From contig SKVW01000231.1 in the NCBI GenBank assembly GCA_007129255.1, forward strand, positions 1-35,035: 35,035 nucleotides of DNA, given 5' to 3'. Position numbers and translations under genes: made by a program. Below the pieces are notes generated by a model. That model made no database searches. It was given only the letters and a program-made list of their open reading frames with translations, and was not told the DNA's origin. The stretch comes from Bacteroidales bacterium. GTDB lineage: Bacteria > Bacteroidota > Bacteroidia > Bacteroidales > UBA7960. Below are positions 8,808 through 18,976 of the stretch, piece after piece; within the stretch, counting starts at the first letter, position 1, and each line of letters begins with the position of its first letter.

Positions 8808-10022
8808 ATGGGTGCACTGGAAAAATTAGTGGATATGACCTCCCTGCCGGAGCTGTTTACCAGCCCGGGAGTGATCATCATGCTGGCGGTAGGGGTCTTT
8901 TTATTGATTTTAGGGATCCGGAAAAAATATGAACCCCTGTTGCTGGTGCCTATTGGCTTTGGGGTGATCCTGGCCAATTTGCCCGGGGCAGGCATGGGCA
9001 TTGTGCCCGAAGCGGAAGTGATGCTGGAAGAAGGCCGGTATAAAAACCTCATAGAGATCGCCGCCGATCACGGCATCATGAACTACCTGTATTACTCCCT
9101 GATCAAAACCGGCTTTTTGCCGCCCATTATTTTTCTTGGCGTGGGTGCCCTGACAGACTTCGGACCCATGCTGCGCAACCTTCGCCTGGCACTTTTTGGG
9201 GCTGCTGCCCAGCTAGGGATATTCACTGTATTTTTTGCGGCCATTGCCGTGGGCTTTACCCCCCAGGAAGCCGGTTCCCTGGGTATTATCGGGGGCGGAG
9301 ACGGGCCAACGGCTATTTTTATTTCCATTGTGCTGGCCCCCCACCTGCTGGGGCCCATCGCCATTGCTGCCTATTCTTACATGGCCCTGGTACCGGTTAT
9401 CATCCCCCCGGTGGTACGCCTGCTTTGCTCCAAAAACGAATTGCAGATCAACATGAAGGCCATGGACAAAAAATACCCCTCAAAAAGGGAAATTAAGAAC
9501 ATGCCGGCGGTCAAGATCGCTTTTCCCATTGTGCTAGGCATCATTGTCGCCTTTTTTGTGCCTACCGCCGTGCCTTTGATTGGAATGCTCATGTTCGGCA
9601 ACCTGATACGGGAAATTGGGGTGGCCACCGGCCGGCTATCGGATGCCGCCACCGGTCCCATCCTCAATACAGCAACCATCTTTTTAGGCCTGGCTGTTGG
9701 TGCCACCATGACATCCGGCACTTTCCTGGATATCCGCACCATGGGAATCATAGTTGGAGGGCTTATCGCTTTCTCCATTTCGGTGGCAGGCGGCATCCTG
9801 GCCGTTAAGGGATACAACCTGTTTGCAAAGAAAAAGATCAACCCCCTGATTGGGGCCACCGGGCTCAGCGCCGTTCCCATGGCTTCGAGGGTGGCCAACG
9901 AAATTGCCGTAAAAAACGACAGTTCCAATCACCTGCTACAGTATTGTATGGCCAGCAATATTTCGGGAGTCATCGGTTCGGCTGTGGCAGCGGGCGTGCT
10001 GATCTCCTTCCTTGCAGGATAA
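8808..10022 (+). CDS. oadB: Na+-translocating decarboxylase beta subunit
   Basis: Polytopic protein with GGGDGPTAIFIS motif, FGNLIREIG, and LLQYCMASNISGVIGSAVAAG C-terminus. Confidence 0.9.
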   Translation: MGALEKLVDMTSLPELFTSPGVIIMLAVGVFLLILGIRKKYEPLLLVPIGFGVILANLPGAGMGIVPEAEVMLEEGRYKNLIEIAADHGIMNYLYYSLIKTGFLPPIIFLGVGALTDFGPMLRNLRLALFGAAAQLGIFTVFFAAIAVGFTPQEAGSLGIIGGGDGPTAIFISIVLAPHLLGPIAIAAYSYMALVPVIIPPVVRLLCSKNELQINMKAMDKKYPSKREIKNMPAVKIAFPIVLGIIVAFFVPTAVPLIGMLMFGNLIREIGVATGRLSDAATGPILNTATIFLGLAVGATMTSGTFLDIRTMGIIVGGLIAFSISVAGGILAVKGYNLFAKKKINPLIGATGLSAVPMASRVANEIAVKNDSSNHLLQYCMASNISGVIGSAVAAGVLISFLAG

Positions 10023-10046
10023 GGCTTTACTTGTCAGCTTGTCGAT

Positions 10047-10556
10047 CTAATCGTACATTCTTACATACTCATAGGAGTTTCCGCAATGCTCCAAAAAACG
10101 GATAAAATCCCTGTAGGCTATCACCAGAGAGGCTGTATTGATGCAGGGGTGAAAACTGATGCTTTCCGACTCCCTGAGCTTTTCATCCAGGAAAAGATGC
10201 ACATGGGTTCCGGTATCATTGATAAGCCCAAACGGGGTTACTGAACCCGGGTTCAGCCCCAGGTACTTTTTTAACCTTTTGGGAGAGGCAAAAGTAAGTT
10301 TGCCCTGCTTTAAACGCTGCTCCAGATCCCGGATGTTGAGCTCGCGGGTATGTTCCAGAATTACCAGGTAATGCCGGTTTCCCTTGTGATTCCTGAAAAA
10401 AAGATTTTTGCAGTGGGTAGCGTCCAGGTCTTTCCAGTATTTGGCGGCTTCCTCCACCGTGGGGGCCGGGGGATGGCCATAATAATCATATGAAATTTTC
10501 AGTTCTTCCAGTAATTGATACAAACGGGGATCTCCGTTGCGCTTTTCTTCACTCAT
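10047..10556 (-). CDS. YbaK/ProX-type aminoacyl-tRNA deacylase
   Basis: GHPPAPTVEEAAKYWKDLDATHCKNLFFRNHKGNRHYLVILEH...LGLNPGSVTPFGLINDTGTHVHLFLDEKL; typical ProX (prolyl-tRNA editing) family. Confidence 0.85.
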   Translation of the reverse strand: MSEEKRNGDPRLYQLLEELKISYDYYGHPPAPTVEEAAKYWKDLDATHCKNLFFRNHKGNRHYLVILEHTRELNIRDLEQRLKQGKLTFASPKRLKKYLGLNPGSVTPFGLINDTGTHVHLFLDEKLRESESISFHPCINTASLVIAYRDFIRFLEHCGNSYEYVRMYD

Positions 10557-10563
10557 AATTTTT

Positions 10564-11226
10564 TTATCCGTGTTTGGAAATCAATTCCAGGCGTTTGCGG
10601 TCCAGTATCTCCAGGTTTTTCCCGGATACCCTGATGATCCCTTCTTTCTGCAGGCCCGAAAGGGAATTGATCACACTCTCCTTTGAATATCCTATGGTAT
10701 CGGCCAGTTCTATCCTGGTAAAAGGCATCTGGAATTGGCCACTTCCAAAAATCCCGGACAATTCCAGTAAAATGGTGGAAAGGGCGCCGTCCACATTTTT
10801 ATGGCTCAGGTAGATCAGGTCGTGAACAATTTTATTGGTCATCAGGGACATGAGACTTACCATCTGCACCGCAAAATCTCCGTTGGTGCGGATCAGTTCT
10901 TCAAAAACATTACGGTCGATCAGCCTAACGCGGGAAGGTTTGATGGCTGTTGCCGAAAAATCAAAGTTCTTTTTAACAAATGAGCACATGATCCCGATAA
11001 AAGAACGGCTGCCAATGATCTTGAAGGTGGTGGTGCGCTCCTGATCACTAACACTGAGTTTCGCCATTCCTTCTTCCAGATAAAGAATGTGGTTGGCCGA
11101 AAAGCCTTGTTTAATGATCGGTTCATTGGGCCGGAATTCAAGGGTATAGGAATTATCCTCCACCAGCTTTTTCTGGGCCGGGCTCAGCCGGGAATTCCAT
11201 TCAGGATGTTTTTCATTTGTTTTCAT
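10564..11226 (-). CDS. Crp/Fnr-family transcriptional regulator
   Basis: Cyclic-nucleotide-binding-like N-domain and C-terminal HTH TRIELADTIGYSKESVINSLSGLQKEGIIRVSGKNLEI. ORF can extend to 11247. Confidence 0.85.
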   Translation of the reverse strand: MKTNEKHPEWNSRLSPAQKKLVEDNSYTLEFRPNEPIIKQGFSANHILYLEEGMAKLSVSDQERTTTFKIIGSRSFIGIMCSFVKKNFDFSATAIKPSRVRLIDRNVFEELIRTNGDFAVQMVSLMSLMTNKIVHDLIYLSHKNVDGALSTILLELSGIFGSGQFQMPFTRIELADTIGYSKESVINSLSGLQKEGIIRVSGKNLEILDRKRLELISKHG

Positions 11227-11311
11227 GATTAACGATTGACTGAACATAAAAATGCAATATTACTTTTTTTTTAGAGAAAAACTAAATGGTTGGAAACGGC
11301 TTTTGCCATAT

Positions 11312-11319
11312 CAAAAATA
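11312..11319 (-). promoter_or_regulatory. Candidate -7 box for the crp-like gene
   Basis: CAAAAATA, i.e. TATTTTTG on the minus strand, in the divergent crp/osmC intergenic region. Confidence 0.3.
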
Positions 11320-11342
11320 ACACCCAAATAAAAACAAATGAT

Positions 11343-11350
11343 TAGCTTTG
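11343..11350 (+). promoter_or_regulatory. Candidate -7 box for the OsmC-family gene
   Basis: TAGCTTTG matches TAnnTTTG, 40 nt upstream of the ATG at 11390; no clear -33. Confidence 0.35.
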
Positions 11351-11389
11351 TTAAAAATTTAACAATTATTCATCTTAAAAAATAAAACC

Positions 11390-11842
11390 ATGTCCGACTT
11401 AACATTTAAAATAAACGCCAGCAGCCAAAGCCCTGCAAAAACAAGTGTAAAAGCCCGCAACTTTGAGATCATTGTGGACGAGCCTGAGGGACTGGGCGGA
11501 ACCGATCTGGCCCCAAACCCGGTTGAGTATGTGCTGGCCGCCTTTGCCGGCTGCCTGAACGTGATGGGCCACCTGGTCGCCAAGGAAATGGGGTTTGAAC
11601 TGCGTCACCTGGAAATAGACATCAAGGGCGAGCTGAACCCTGCAAAATTATTCGGAAAAAGTGACGAGCAAAGGGCCGGTTATAAGTACATTTCCATTAC
11701 ACTTAAGCCTGATTGCAACGCAGACCACGAAACCCTTGAAAAGTGGATCCATGCCGTAGAGGAACGCTGCCCGGTAAGCGACAACCTGCAAAACCGCACC
11801 CCGGTGAAAGTGGAAGTTGCCCGGCAAGAATTTGCCAACTAA
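11390..11842 (+). CDS. OsmC/Ohr family protein
   Basis: DEPEGLGGTDLAPNPVEYVLAAFAGCLNVMGHLVAKEMGFELRHLEIDIKGELNPAK and C-terminal EERCPVSDNLQNRTPV. Confidence 0.9.
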   Translation: MSDLTFKINASSQSPAKTSVKARNFEIIVDEPEGLGGTDLAPNPVEYVLAAFAGCLNVMGHLVAKEMGFELRHLEIDIKGELNPAKLFGKSDEQRAGYKYISITLKPDCNADHETLEKWIHAVEERCPVSDNLQNRTPVKVEVARQEFAN

Positions 11843-11871
11843 CAATAGTTTTTTTCTTCATGTTTTTAGTT

Positions 11872-11905
11872 AACCCGGTCATTTAAATTGGTGGCCGGGT
11901 TTTTT
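11872..11905 (+). terminator. Rho-independent terminator after the osmC-like gene
   Basis: AACCCGGTCA / TGGCCGGGTT stem followed by a T run. Confidence 0.75.
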
Positions 11906-12020
11906 AAAAAAATATTAACCCCTACCACAGTGGTTTTAAACACAACCCCCAAATTTTTTCCGTTAAAATAATTCAGGTGATTAATTGCCTGTTTTACTTC
12001 TTTATCTGAATGGGTTTTTA

Positions 12021-12028
12021 TAATTTTG
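12021..12028 (+). promoter_or_regulatory. Bacteroidota-type -7 box
   Basis: TAATTTTG, 18 nt upstream of ATG 12047. Confidence 0.45.
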
Positions 12029-12046
12029 CCCCATCTTATATCCCTT

Positions 12047-12436
12047 ATGCATAGGATAAAACAATATCTTTTTCTATTGCTCCTGCTGCCGGTTTGTTGG
12101 CTGTTTCACAACTCCAATGCCAACTGGCACTATCATCAGTTACCCAATGGTCAACTGGTAAAACACGCCCACCCTTTTCAGTCCCAAGCCGAAAACAATC
12201 CTGAAAGGGAAACCGGCTTTCCTTTTGAAAACCACCACCATAGCGAAAAAGAAATCTTTTTCCTGGGAACGATTTCGGATTTTCATACCATCGTGGTGGC
12301 CGAATGCTGCACAACCATACCATTGGTTCCGGAAAATTCTATTACCCTTGCTTTAAATGTCCTGGACCCCCAGCCGGGAATCCCCATGCGATTCCCCTTT
12401 CTCCGGGCACCCCCTCTGGTAATGCACGGAGCTTAA
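12047..12436 (+). CDS. Small His-rich secreted/membrane-anchored protein preceding a TonB-dependent receptor
   Basis: N-terminal hydrophobic segment YLFLLLLLPVCWLF, then HYH, HAH, HHHSEKE motifs; same strand and adjacent to the TBDR gene. Confidence 0.6.
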   Translation: MHRIKQYLFLLLLLPVCWLFHNSNANWHYHQLPNGQLVKHAHPFQSQAENNPERETGFPFENHHHSEKEIFFLGTISDFHTIVVAECCTTIPLVPENSITLALNVLDPQPGIPMRFPFLRAPPLVMHGA

Positions 12437-12587
12437 TTTCTTTCCGTCCACTCCCCCTTTTTCCTGATGTTAACAGAGAACATGACTCTTCATAGTGTCA
12501 GATTGCTGCAATTGCCTGTTTGATATCGGGGTGATCACCCAATTAATAACTACAATGCATTATCTAATTTTCATAATTTCACCTACA

Positions 12588-14834
12588 ATGAAATCCAACA
12601 TAAAATCTGTTTTTTCTGCGATCATGGGTTTTACTATGATTCTGGGTTTTTCGGCTTCCATGTCCGGGCAACCCAATAATACTTCCGGCCTCGAAGGCCG
12701 GGTCATTTCCATCGAGGAAGAACAACCCGTTCCTTTTATCAACCTCATGATTGAAGGGACAAGTATTGGAACAGCCACTGATGCCGATGGTTTTTTCCGG
12801 CTTCATAACCTCCCCTCCGAAAAACTAACCTTAAAGGTCAGCGGTATCGGGTATCAAACCAAAGCCCTTGAACTGGATCTGGAACCGGGAGAAACCCTGC
12901 AACTGGAAGTTGAGGTCAGTTACCGGGCTGTAGACCTTGGCGGAGTAGTCATTACCGCAAACCCCACGGCCAGTGGGTTTCGCTATCAGTCCGACATGAG
13001 TTTTGTCGGGGAAGCATTGCAAAAACGCAGCGAAGTCTCTTTTGGAGAAATGCTTGACGGAGAGCCTGGACTGGCCATGCGCTCCATGGGTTCGGCCCCG
13101 GCACGCCCGGTAATTCGCGGCATGGATGGCGACCGCATCCTGATCCTGGAACACGGTGAGCGTATGGGCGATGTGTCTGAATCCGGTGCCGGTCATTCCC
13201 TGACCATGGATCCACTTTCTGCCAGCCGCGTTGAGGTGGTAAAAGGACCCGCCAGCCTGATGTACGGATCCAGTGCGCTGGGCGGTGTTATCAACCTGAT
13301 GACCAGCGATATCCCCGAAGACTGGGATCCCGGCTCCTCAGGAGTTGTTTCTGCTCAGGGAGCTACCATGAACAATATGGGCGCCGGCTTTGCCCGGTAC
13401 ACCCACGGAAACAGCAACTGGGCTGTAACTGCCAGAACGGCCTACCGCAAATCAGGCGACATCACCACCCCCGAAGGCAAAATGCCCGGAACCTACATGA
13501 ACCATTACGACGGTGCCTTCGGCTTTGGACTGCAACGCTCCAATCTCAACGGAGGAATGAGCATTTCTTTTAATGACCAGACTTACGGCCTGCCTGAACA
13601 TCTGGATGACCCCTATGAAAGCATAGAAGTGCGCCAGCAAAGGATTGGCATGCAGGGAAGGTTCAATTACCAACGGCAAGGTTTTTTTGACAAAGCACAG
13701 TGGCGGTTTAATGTAACCCATCTTGGTCAGAAAGAAGTAGAAATTGAATTCGAGGATGGCGCCTGGGAAGAGGATGTGGAGCTTTCGCACGACAAAATTG
13801 CATTCAGCAGTACCCTGACGCTTCAACACCGTCCCCATCGCATTTTCGAACGGGGGGCATTTGGGCTGAACATTCATGGCCACAACCTGGATATTGGTGG
13901 AGATGAAGCGTATACTCCCGGCGAGCGGCGGTTTAATGTAGGAGCCTTCACCTACCAGGAGATACCCCTCTCCCCTGTGCTGAGGATGCAGGCCGGCGCC
14001 AGGATTGACTTTCAGCATACCGGGGCATTGCCAAACCATGTTTTTCCGGATGCCGACCAAGCAAGAAGCAGAGCAAACTTTACTGGTTCTGCAGGCCTTA
14101 ATTACCGCCCCATTCAGCATGTTGAGATCGGAGGGCAATTTGCCCGCTCTCACCGCAATCCAATGGTGGAAGAATTGTTTGCCAATGGTCCTCACTTATG
14201 TTCAGGTGTTTATGAAGTGGGAAGCACCGACCTGAAAGACGAAACAGGACATGGTACCGATCTGTTTATCAATTGGACCAACCGGCTTTTCAAAATGGAA
14301 ATCTCTGGATTTGCCAACTGGTTCAGCAATTACATCATTTTCGAACCTACCGGTGTAACCGATGAAGACTCTGGGCTCCCCATTTTTGAATACATGGGTG
14401 ATGATGCCAGGTTTTTCGGGGGTGAGTTTGTTCTGGGCATCGCTCCTTTTAGCGGCCTTACTCTTAATATGGGAATGGATTACGTGAATGCCCGCCGAAA
14501 CAGCGAAAGCAGGGAGTATCTTCCTTTTATCCCCCCTTTCCGCTTTAGCGGAGTAGCCGAATATGACTTTGGAAGCGGTTGGATCGGCAGCCGCATCAGG
14601 GCTGTAAATAAACAAAGCAGGGTGGCACCCGAAGAAAGCATGACCGATGGCTATGCCCTGATGGGCATTACCATGGGCTATCGCCTGGACTTCAACGGCC
14701 GGCATGTCCTCATTTTCAGGGCCGATAATATTTTCAACACCAAATACAGGGATCATCTGTCCAGAGTGGAAGACCGCCATTTTCCCATGCCGGGAAGAAA
14801 TTTCAATTTGGCATACCGTTTGTATTTTAATTAA
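12588..14834 (+). CDS. TonB-dependent outer-membrane receptor with CarboxypepD-like N-terminal domain, ZnuD-like plug
   Basis: GLEGRVISIEEEQPVPFINLMIEGTSIGTATDADGFFRL; plug RPVIRGMDGDRILILEHGERMGDVSESGAGHSLTMDPLSASRVEVVKGPASLMYGSSALGGVINL; C-terminal NLAYRLYFN. Confidence 0.85.
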   Translation: MKSNIKSVFSAIMGFTMILGFSASMSGQPNNTSGLEGRVISIEEEQPVPFINLMIEGTSIGTATDADGFFRLHNLPSEKLTLKVSGIGYQTKALELDLEPGETLQLEVEVSYRAVDLGGVVITANPTASGFRYQSDMSFVGEALQKRSEVSFGEMLDGEPGLAMRSMGSAPARPVIRGMDGDRILILEHGERMGDVSESGAGHSLTMDPLSASRVEVVKGPASLMYGSSALGGVINLMTSDIPEDWDPGSSGVVSAQGATMNNMGAGFARYTHGNSNWAVTARTAYRKSGDITTPEGKMPGTYMNHYDGAFGFGLQRSNLNGGMSISFNDQTYGLPEHLDDPYESIEVRQQRIGMQGRFNYQRQGFFDKAQWRFNVTHLGQKEVEIEFEDGAWEEDVELSHDKIAFSSTLTLQHRPHRIFERGAFGLNIHGHNLDIGGDEAYTPGERRFNVGAFTYQEIPLSPVLRMQAGARIDFQHTGALPNHVFPDADQARSRANFTGSAGLNYRPIQHVEIGGQFARSHRNPMVEELFANGPHLCSGVYEVGSTDLKDETGHGTDLFINWTNRLFKMEISGFANWFSNYIIFEPTGVTDEDSGLPIFEYMGDDARFFGGEFVLGIAPFSGLTLNMGMDYVNARRNSESREYLPFIPPFRFSGVAEYDFGSGWIGSRIRAVNKQSRVAPEESMTDGYALMGITMGYRLDFNGRHVLIFRADNIFNTKYRDHLSRVEDRHFPMPGRNFNLAYRLYFN

Positions 14835-14856
14835 AAGAATTACCATTCCCCTTTTA

Positions 14857-14897
14857 GAAAAAACCCCGGGTTGCTATAATCTCCCGGGGTTTTTTCT
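14857..14897. terminator. Bidirectional terminator between the TBDR gene and atpG
   Basis: AAAAAACCCCGGG...CCCGGGGTTTTTT hairpin flanked by A and T runs, between convergent genes. Confidence 0.8.
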
Positions 14898-14948
14898 TTT
14901 GAGCTTCCGAAACGGTGGCAATTATCGGCATTCTGAAAAAGAAGAAAG

Positions 14949-15851
14949 TTATCGGCTGAAGACTTCTGCACCTCCTACAATTTCCATGATCTCACGGGTG
15001 ATCATCGATTGCCGTACCTTGTTGTAGCTTAGTGTAAGGCTTTTGAGAAGCTCTGTAGCGTTGTCGGTGGCTTGGTGCATGGCCGTCATACGGGCTCCAT
15101 GTTCTGATGCTGAGGCATCCAGCAATATTTGGTAGAAATACAGGGAAACATACTGGGGAACTAAGGTGTCCAGCATTTCTTTTGGGCTTGGCTCAAGAAT
15201 GTATGAAAATTCTTGCTGCATTTCTTCCGCTTTTGGGGAAGCATTTTTTTGTTCCTCTCCGGGAATTTCCGCAGAGACAGGAAGAAGCTGATCAATTACC
15301 AACTCCTGCATTACAGCATTTTTAAAGCGGTTATAAACCACATCCACCCGGTCATAAGTTTCGGAAGCGTACATTTCCATTAATTCCCTGGCAAGGGTTT
15401 CTGTTTTTTCATAACTGATTCCTTCCAGGACTTCGTGGGCCGTTTTCAATATCTCAAATTCACGGCTTTGGAAGAAAGCCTCAATTTTTTTTCCAATCAA
15501 CAAAAGCTTGACCTTATAACCTTCCTGTATCAGAGAGTTGACATGAAGCAGGGTACGTTTTACCAGCAAAGTGTTGTAGGTGCCACAAAGCCCTTTGTTG
15601 GAAGCAATACCCACCACAAGAATGTTTTTCCCTTCCCTGGGCAGGGTAAATTGATTTTTCTCTTCAGTTGGTATTTGAGGCTCCAATCCGGAAAGCATTG
15701 TTTTTAAATGAGCCGCATAGGGTCTTACACTTAAAATACCATTCTGGGCTTTGCGCAGCTTGGAGGCAGAAACCATCTTCATGGCACTGGTGATCTGCCT
15801 TGTAGATTTGATGGATGCAATCCTTGTACGAACTTCCTTCAGGTTAAGCAT
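14949..15851 (-). CDS. atpG: ATP synthase F1 gamma subunit
   Basis: LKEVRTRIASIKSTRQITSAMKMVSASKLRKAQ...VGIASNKGLCGTYN...MTAMHQATDNATELL...YNKVRQSMITREIMEIVGGAEV. Confidence 0.95.
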   Translation of the reverse strand: MLNLKEVRTRIASIKSTRQITSAMKMVSASKLRKAQNGILSVRPYAAHLKTMLSGLEPQIPTEEKNQFTLPREGKNILVVGIASNKGLCGTYNTLLVKRTLLHVNSLIQEGYKVKLLLIGKKIEAFFQSREFEILKTAHEVLEGISYEKTETLARELMEMYASETYDRVDVVYNRFKNAVMQELVIDQLLPVSAEIPGEEQKNASPKAEEMQQEFSYILEPSPKEMLDTLVPQYVSLYFYQILLDASASEHGARMTAMHQATDNATELLKSLTLSYNKVRQSMITREIMEIVGGAEVFSR

Positions 15852-15876
15852 AAGATCTGTTTGTCCCGGTGTTCTG

Positions 15877-17463
15877 TTATTTTTCCTGGAATTTTTCCCC
15901 TACCTCCATGGCAGCTGCTTTTAGGGTATCTGTCATTTCATCGTCCAGCAAGCCTTGACGGAGCTTATCCAGAACTTCCTGGTGGTTTTTTTTCATGAAG
16001 GCGATAAATTCTTTCTCAAATTCGGCCACCATATTTATGGGAATTTTGCTTATAAGTCCACGGGTGCCGCAAAATAAAATGGCAATTTGCTCTTCAACGG
16101 GCACAGGGCTAAACTGCCCCTGCTTCAGGATCTCCACATTGCGGGCACCTTTCTCCAAAATGGTACGGGTAGATGCATCCAGATCGGATCCGAATTTGGA
16201 AAAAGCCTCCAGCTCACGATACTGGGCCTGATCAAGTTTAAGGGTTCCGGCAACTTTTTTCATGGATTTCACCTGGGCATTCCCTCCCACCCTGCTCACA
16301 GAGATCCCCACATTGATGGCAGGTCGAACACCGGCATTGAAAAGGCTGGATTCCAGAAATATCTGACCATCGGTAATGGAGATCACGTTGGTGGGAATGT
16401 AGGCAGAAACATCTCCGGCCTGGGTTTCCACAATGGGAAGGGCAGTAAGCGAACCACCGCCCTTAACCAGGTCTTTAATAGACTCTGGGACATCATTCAT
16501 TTTTGCCGCGATCTCATCTGAGGCAATCACTTTTGCAGCCCTTTCCAACAGGCGCGAATGGAGATAAAACACATCCCCCGGATAGGCTTCCCGCCCGGGA
16601 GGCCTTCGCAGCAAGAGGGAAACTTCCCGGTAAGCAACGGCCTGTTTGGAAAGGTCGTCGAAAACTACCAGGGCAGCCCTTCCTGTGTCCCTGAAGTATT
16701 CCCCGATGGCTGCACCGGCAAAGGGGGCAAAAAACTGCATGGCGGCCGGGTCGCTGGCCGAAGCCGATACCACCACGGTATAGTCCATGGCTTTATGTTT
16801 TCGCAACTGGTTTACAATTCCTGCAACCGTCGAGCTTTTCTGACCAATGGCCACGTAGATACAAAACACCGGCTCGCCTTTTTCAAAAAACTCGCGCTGG
16901 CTAAGGATGGCATCAATGGCAATGGCCGTTTTCCCGGTCTGACGGTCGCCAATGATCAGCTCACGTTGTCCCCGTCCAATGGGGATCATGGCATCAATGG
17001 CTTTGATACCGGTTTGAAGAGGTTCGTTTACCGGTTGACGGTAAATTACCCCGGGAGCCTTTCTTTCAAGGGGCATCTGAAAAAGAGAACCGGATATGGC
17101 TCCATGCCCGTCAATGGGTTTGCCTGTTGAATCGATAACCCTTCCAACAAGACCTTCCCCGGCACCAATGGAAACAATTTCACCGGTTCGTTTTACAATA
17201 TCCCCCTCCTTGATGTTTCGGGCATCGCCCAGCAACACAATCCCCACGTTGTCTTCTTCCAGGTTAAGCACCACCCCTTTGAGTCCTTCTTCGTTAAAGG
17301 CCACCATCTCTCCGGCCTGTGCATTGGACAATCCGTAAATGCGGGCTATTCCGTCGCCGATCTGCAATACCGTTCCGGTTTCTTCCAGGTTGATCTCCCG
17401 GTGAAAACCGGCCATTTCCTGTCGAAGGATGGCAGAAATTTCTGCAGGTTTAATATCTGACAT
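15877..17463 (-). CDS. atpA: ATP synthase F1 alpha subunit
   Basis: [16 protein letters not shown] Walker [39 protein letters not shown]. Confidence 0.97.
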   Translation of the reverse strand: MSDIKPAEISAILRQEMAGFHREINLEETGTVLQIGDGIARIYGLSNAQAGEMVAFNEEGLKGVVLNLEEDNVGIVLLGDARNIKEGDIVKRTGEIVSIGAGEGLVGRVIDSTGKPIDGHGAISGSLFQMPLERKAPGVIYRQPVNEPLQTGIKAIDAMIPIGRGQRELIIGDRQTGKTAIAIDAILSQREFFEKGEPVFCIYVAIGQKSSTVAGIVNQLRKHKAMDYTVVVSASASDPAAMQFFAPFAGAAIGEYFRDTGRAALVVFDDLSKQAVAYREVSLLLRRPPGREAYPGDVFYLHSRLLERAAKVIASDEIAAKMNDVPESIKDLVKGGGSLTALPIVETQAGDVSAYIPTNVISITDGQIFLESSLFNAGVRPAINVGISVSRVGGNAQVKSMKKVAGTLKLDQAQYRELEAFSKFGSDLDASTRTILEKGARNVEILKQGQFSPVPVEEQIAILFCGTRGLISKIPINMVAEFEKEFIAFMKKNHQEVLDKLRQGLLDDEMTDTLKAAAMEVGEKFQEK

Positions 17464-17477
17464 ATCTGTTCTTTTTC

Positions 17478-18038
17478 TTATGCTAATAAACCGGTATAAC
17501 TGTTAAGGTGCTTTCTGATGTCATCCAGCTTGCGTTTAATGCTGGCGTCATATTGTTTTTCACCTAGATTGAGAATAAACCCTCCGATGATCTTCGGGTT
17601 TACTTCCTCATAAAACTCTACTTTTTTATCGGTCAGCTTCCCGACCACGGACAACACTTTTTCCCGTAATGGTTCATCAATGGGAAGGGCTGTGGTAACC
17701 TTAACCAGTTCAATTCCAAGATACTCCTTGTAAACCACCTGAAATTGCTCAGAAATTCCATCAAGCAGGGCTGATCTGCGTTTCCTTACAATGATCTGAA
17801 GGTATTTATGAATAACGGGGTGTACCTGTCCTTCAAACAAACGGGAAATAATCCTTTGTTTTTTCTTTTCCCTGACAATGGGGCTGTTCAAAACAACCTT
17901 CAACTCTTTCTCAATAGAAAATACCCGGTGGATATATTTCATATCCTGGTAGGTCCTTTCAAGGATATTGTTCTCCTCTGCCAGGGAAAGCAGCGCCCTG
18001 GCATAACGTCTGGAAACGCGAATATCTCTTCCAATCAT
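17478..18038 (-). CDS. atpH: ATP synthase F1 delta subunit
   Basis: [14 protein letters not shown]...[32 protein letters not shown]; position in operon. Confidence 0.93.
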   Translation of the reverse strand: MIGRDIRVSRRYARALLSLAEENNILERTYQDMKYIHRVFSIEKELKVVLNSPIVREKKKQRIISRLFEGQVHPVIHKYLQIIVRKRRSALLDGISEQFQVVYKEYLGIELVKVTTALPIDEPLREKVLSVVGKLTDKKVEFYEEVNPKIIGGFILNLGEKQYDASIKRKLDDIRKHLNSYTGLLA

Positions 18039-18063
18039 GGGAAGACGGTTTGTTTTTATAATT

Positions 18064-18558
18064 TTAATTCAGGATAACCTTTTCAAGCTCTCCGTTGACA
18101 AAGCGCGTATTTTTCTCCTTGTCGCTGAATTCTTCCTGCAACACTTTTTCGGCCATATCTACCGATAAACTGGCAATCTGGTGCTTTATTTCAAGCATGG
18201 CCGATTTTTTTTGCACCTCAATGGCATTGCGCGCATTCTCTAAAAGTTGATGGGCATCATCACCGGCCTTTATGCGGGCTTCCCGCAGCACATTCTCGGC
18301 TTCGGTTTTTGCCCTGACAAGTAGCTCCTGATGCTGTTTATCGGCCTCGGCAACTTTTTGTTTTTTCAAAGTCTCCAGTTCTTCCAGCTCCCTTTTGATG
18401 TGCTGGGCGTTACGCAATGAAATGGCAATTTCCCGCTCGCGCTCGCGGATGGTCCCCAAAATAGGGGCCCAGGCAAATTTCCTTAAAATTAACAAAACAA
18501 TACCAAATGACAAGGTCATCCAGAAAATAAGCCCTAATCCGGGTGATAAAAGTTCCAT
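18064..18558 (-). CDS. atpF: ATP synthase F0 b subunit
   Basis: N-terminal TM GLIFWMTLSFGIVLLILRKFAW followed by long charged helix. Confidence 0.93.
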   Translation of the reverse strand: MELLSPGLGLIFWMTLSFGIVLLILRKFAWAPILGTIREREREIAISLRNAQHIKRELEELETLKKQKVAEADKQHQELLVRAKTEAENVLREARIKAGDDAHQLLENARNAIEVQKKSAMLEIKHQIASLSVDMAEKVLQEEFSDKEKNTRFVNGELEKVILN

Positions 18559-18665
18559 GATAACAATATGTTTAAGTGCAACAATATGGTTGAAAATGAC
18601 GATATGCCCTTTCAGCCCGGCAGCAAAAAAACCAAACCGGTGATGGTTTTACAAAAACCGGTTTT

Positions 18666-18929
18666 CTAAACAAATAAAATCAGCAGGCAGACCACGATGG
18701 CAAAAAAGGTTACCCCTTCAATAAGCGCTGCCGAAACAATCATGGACGACCGCAGGTCGTTGCCTGCTTCAGGTTGGCGGGCAATAGACTCCAAGGCCGT
18801 TTTCCCGATCTTTCCGATACCCCAGGAGGCGGCAAATACAGCAATTACAGCTGACAGCCCGGCTCCAAGATTTACCCAGGTGCCAATGATCTCTACAGAG
18901 GCTTCCAATAAAACGAATAATGGTGACAT
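18666..18929 (-). CDS. atpE: ATP synthase F0 c subunit
   Basis: Two TM hairpin with loop ARQPEAGNDLRSSM and ion-binding Glu in SAALIEGVTFFAIVVCLLILF. Confidence 0.95.
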   Translation of the reverse strand: MSPLFVLLEASVEIIGTWVNLGAGLSAVIAVFAASWGIGKIGKTALESIARQPEAGNDLRSSMIVSAALIEGVTFFAIVVCLLILFV

Positions 18930-18976
18930 AATTTTTTTTTTTAGGTTTAACTTAACACTTTTTGATTATTGATTTA

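Noticed and set aside
12533-12575. Possible Fur/Zur palindrome near AATGCATT upstream of the TBDR
   Set aside because: Only an 8-bp perfect palindrome in AT-rich DNA; too weak to call.
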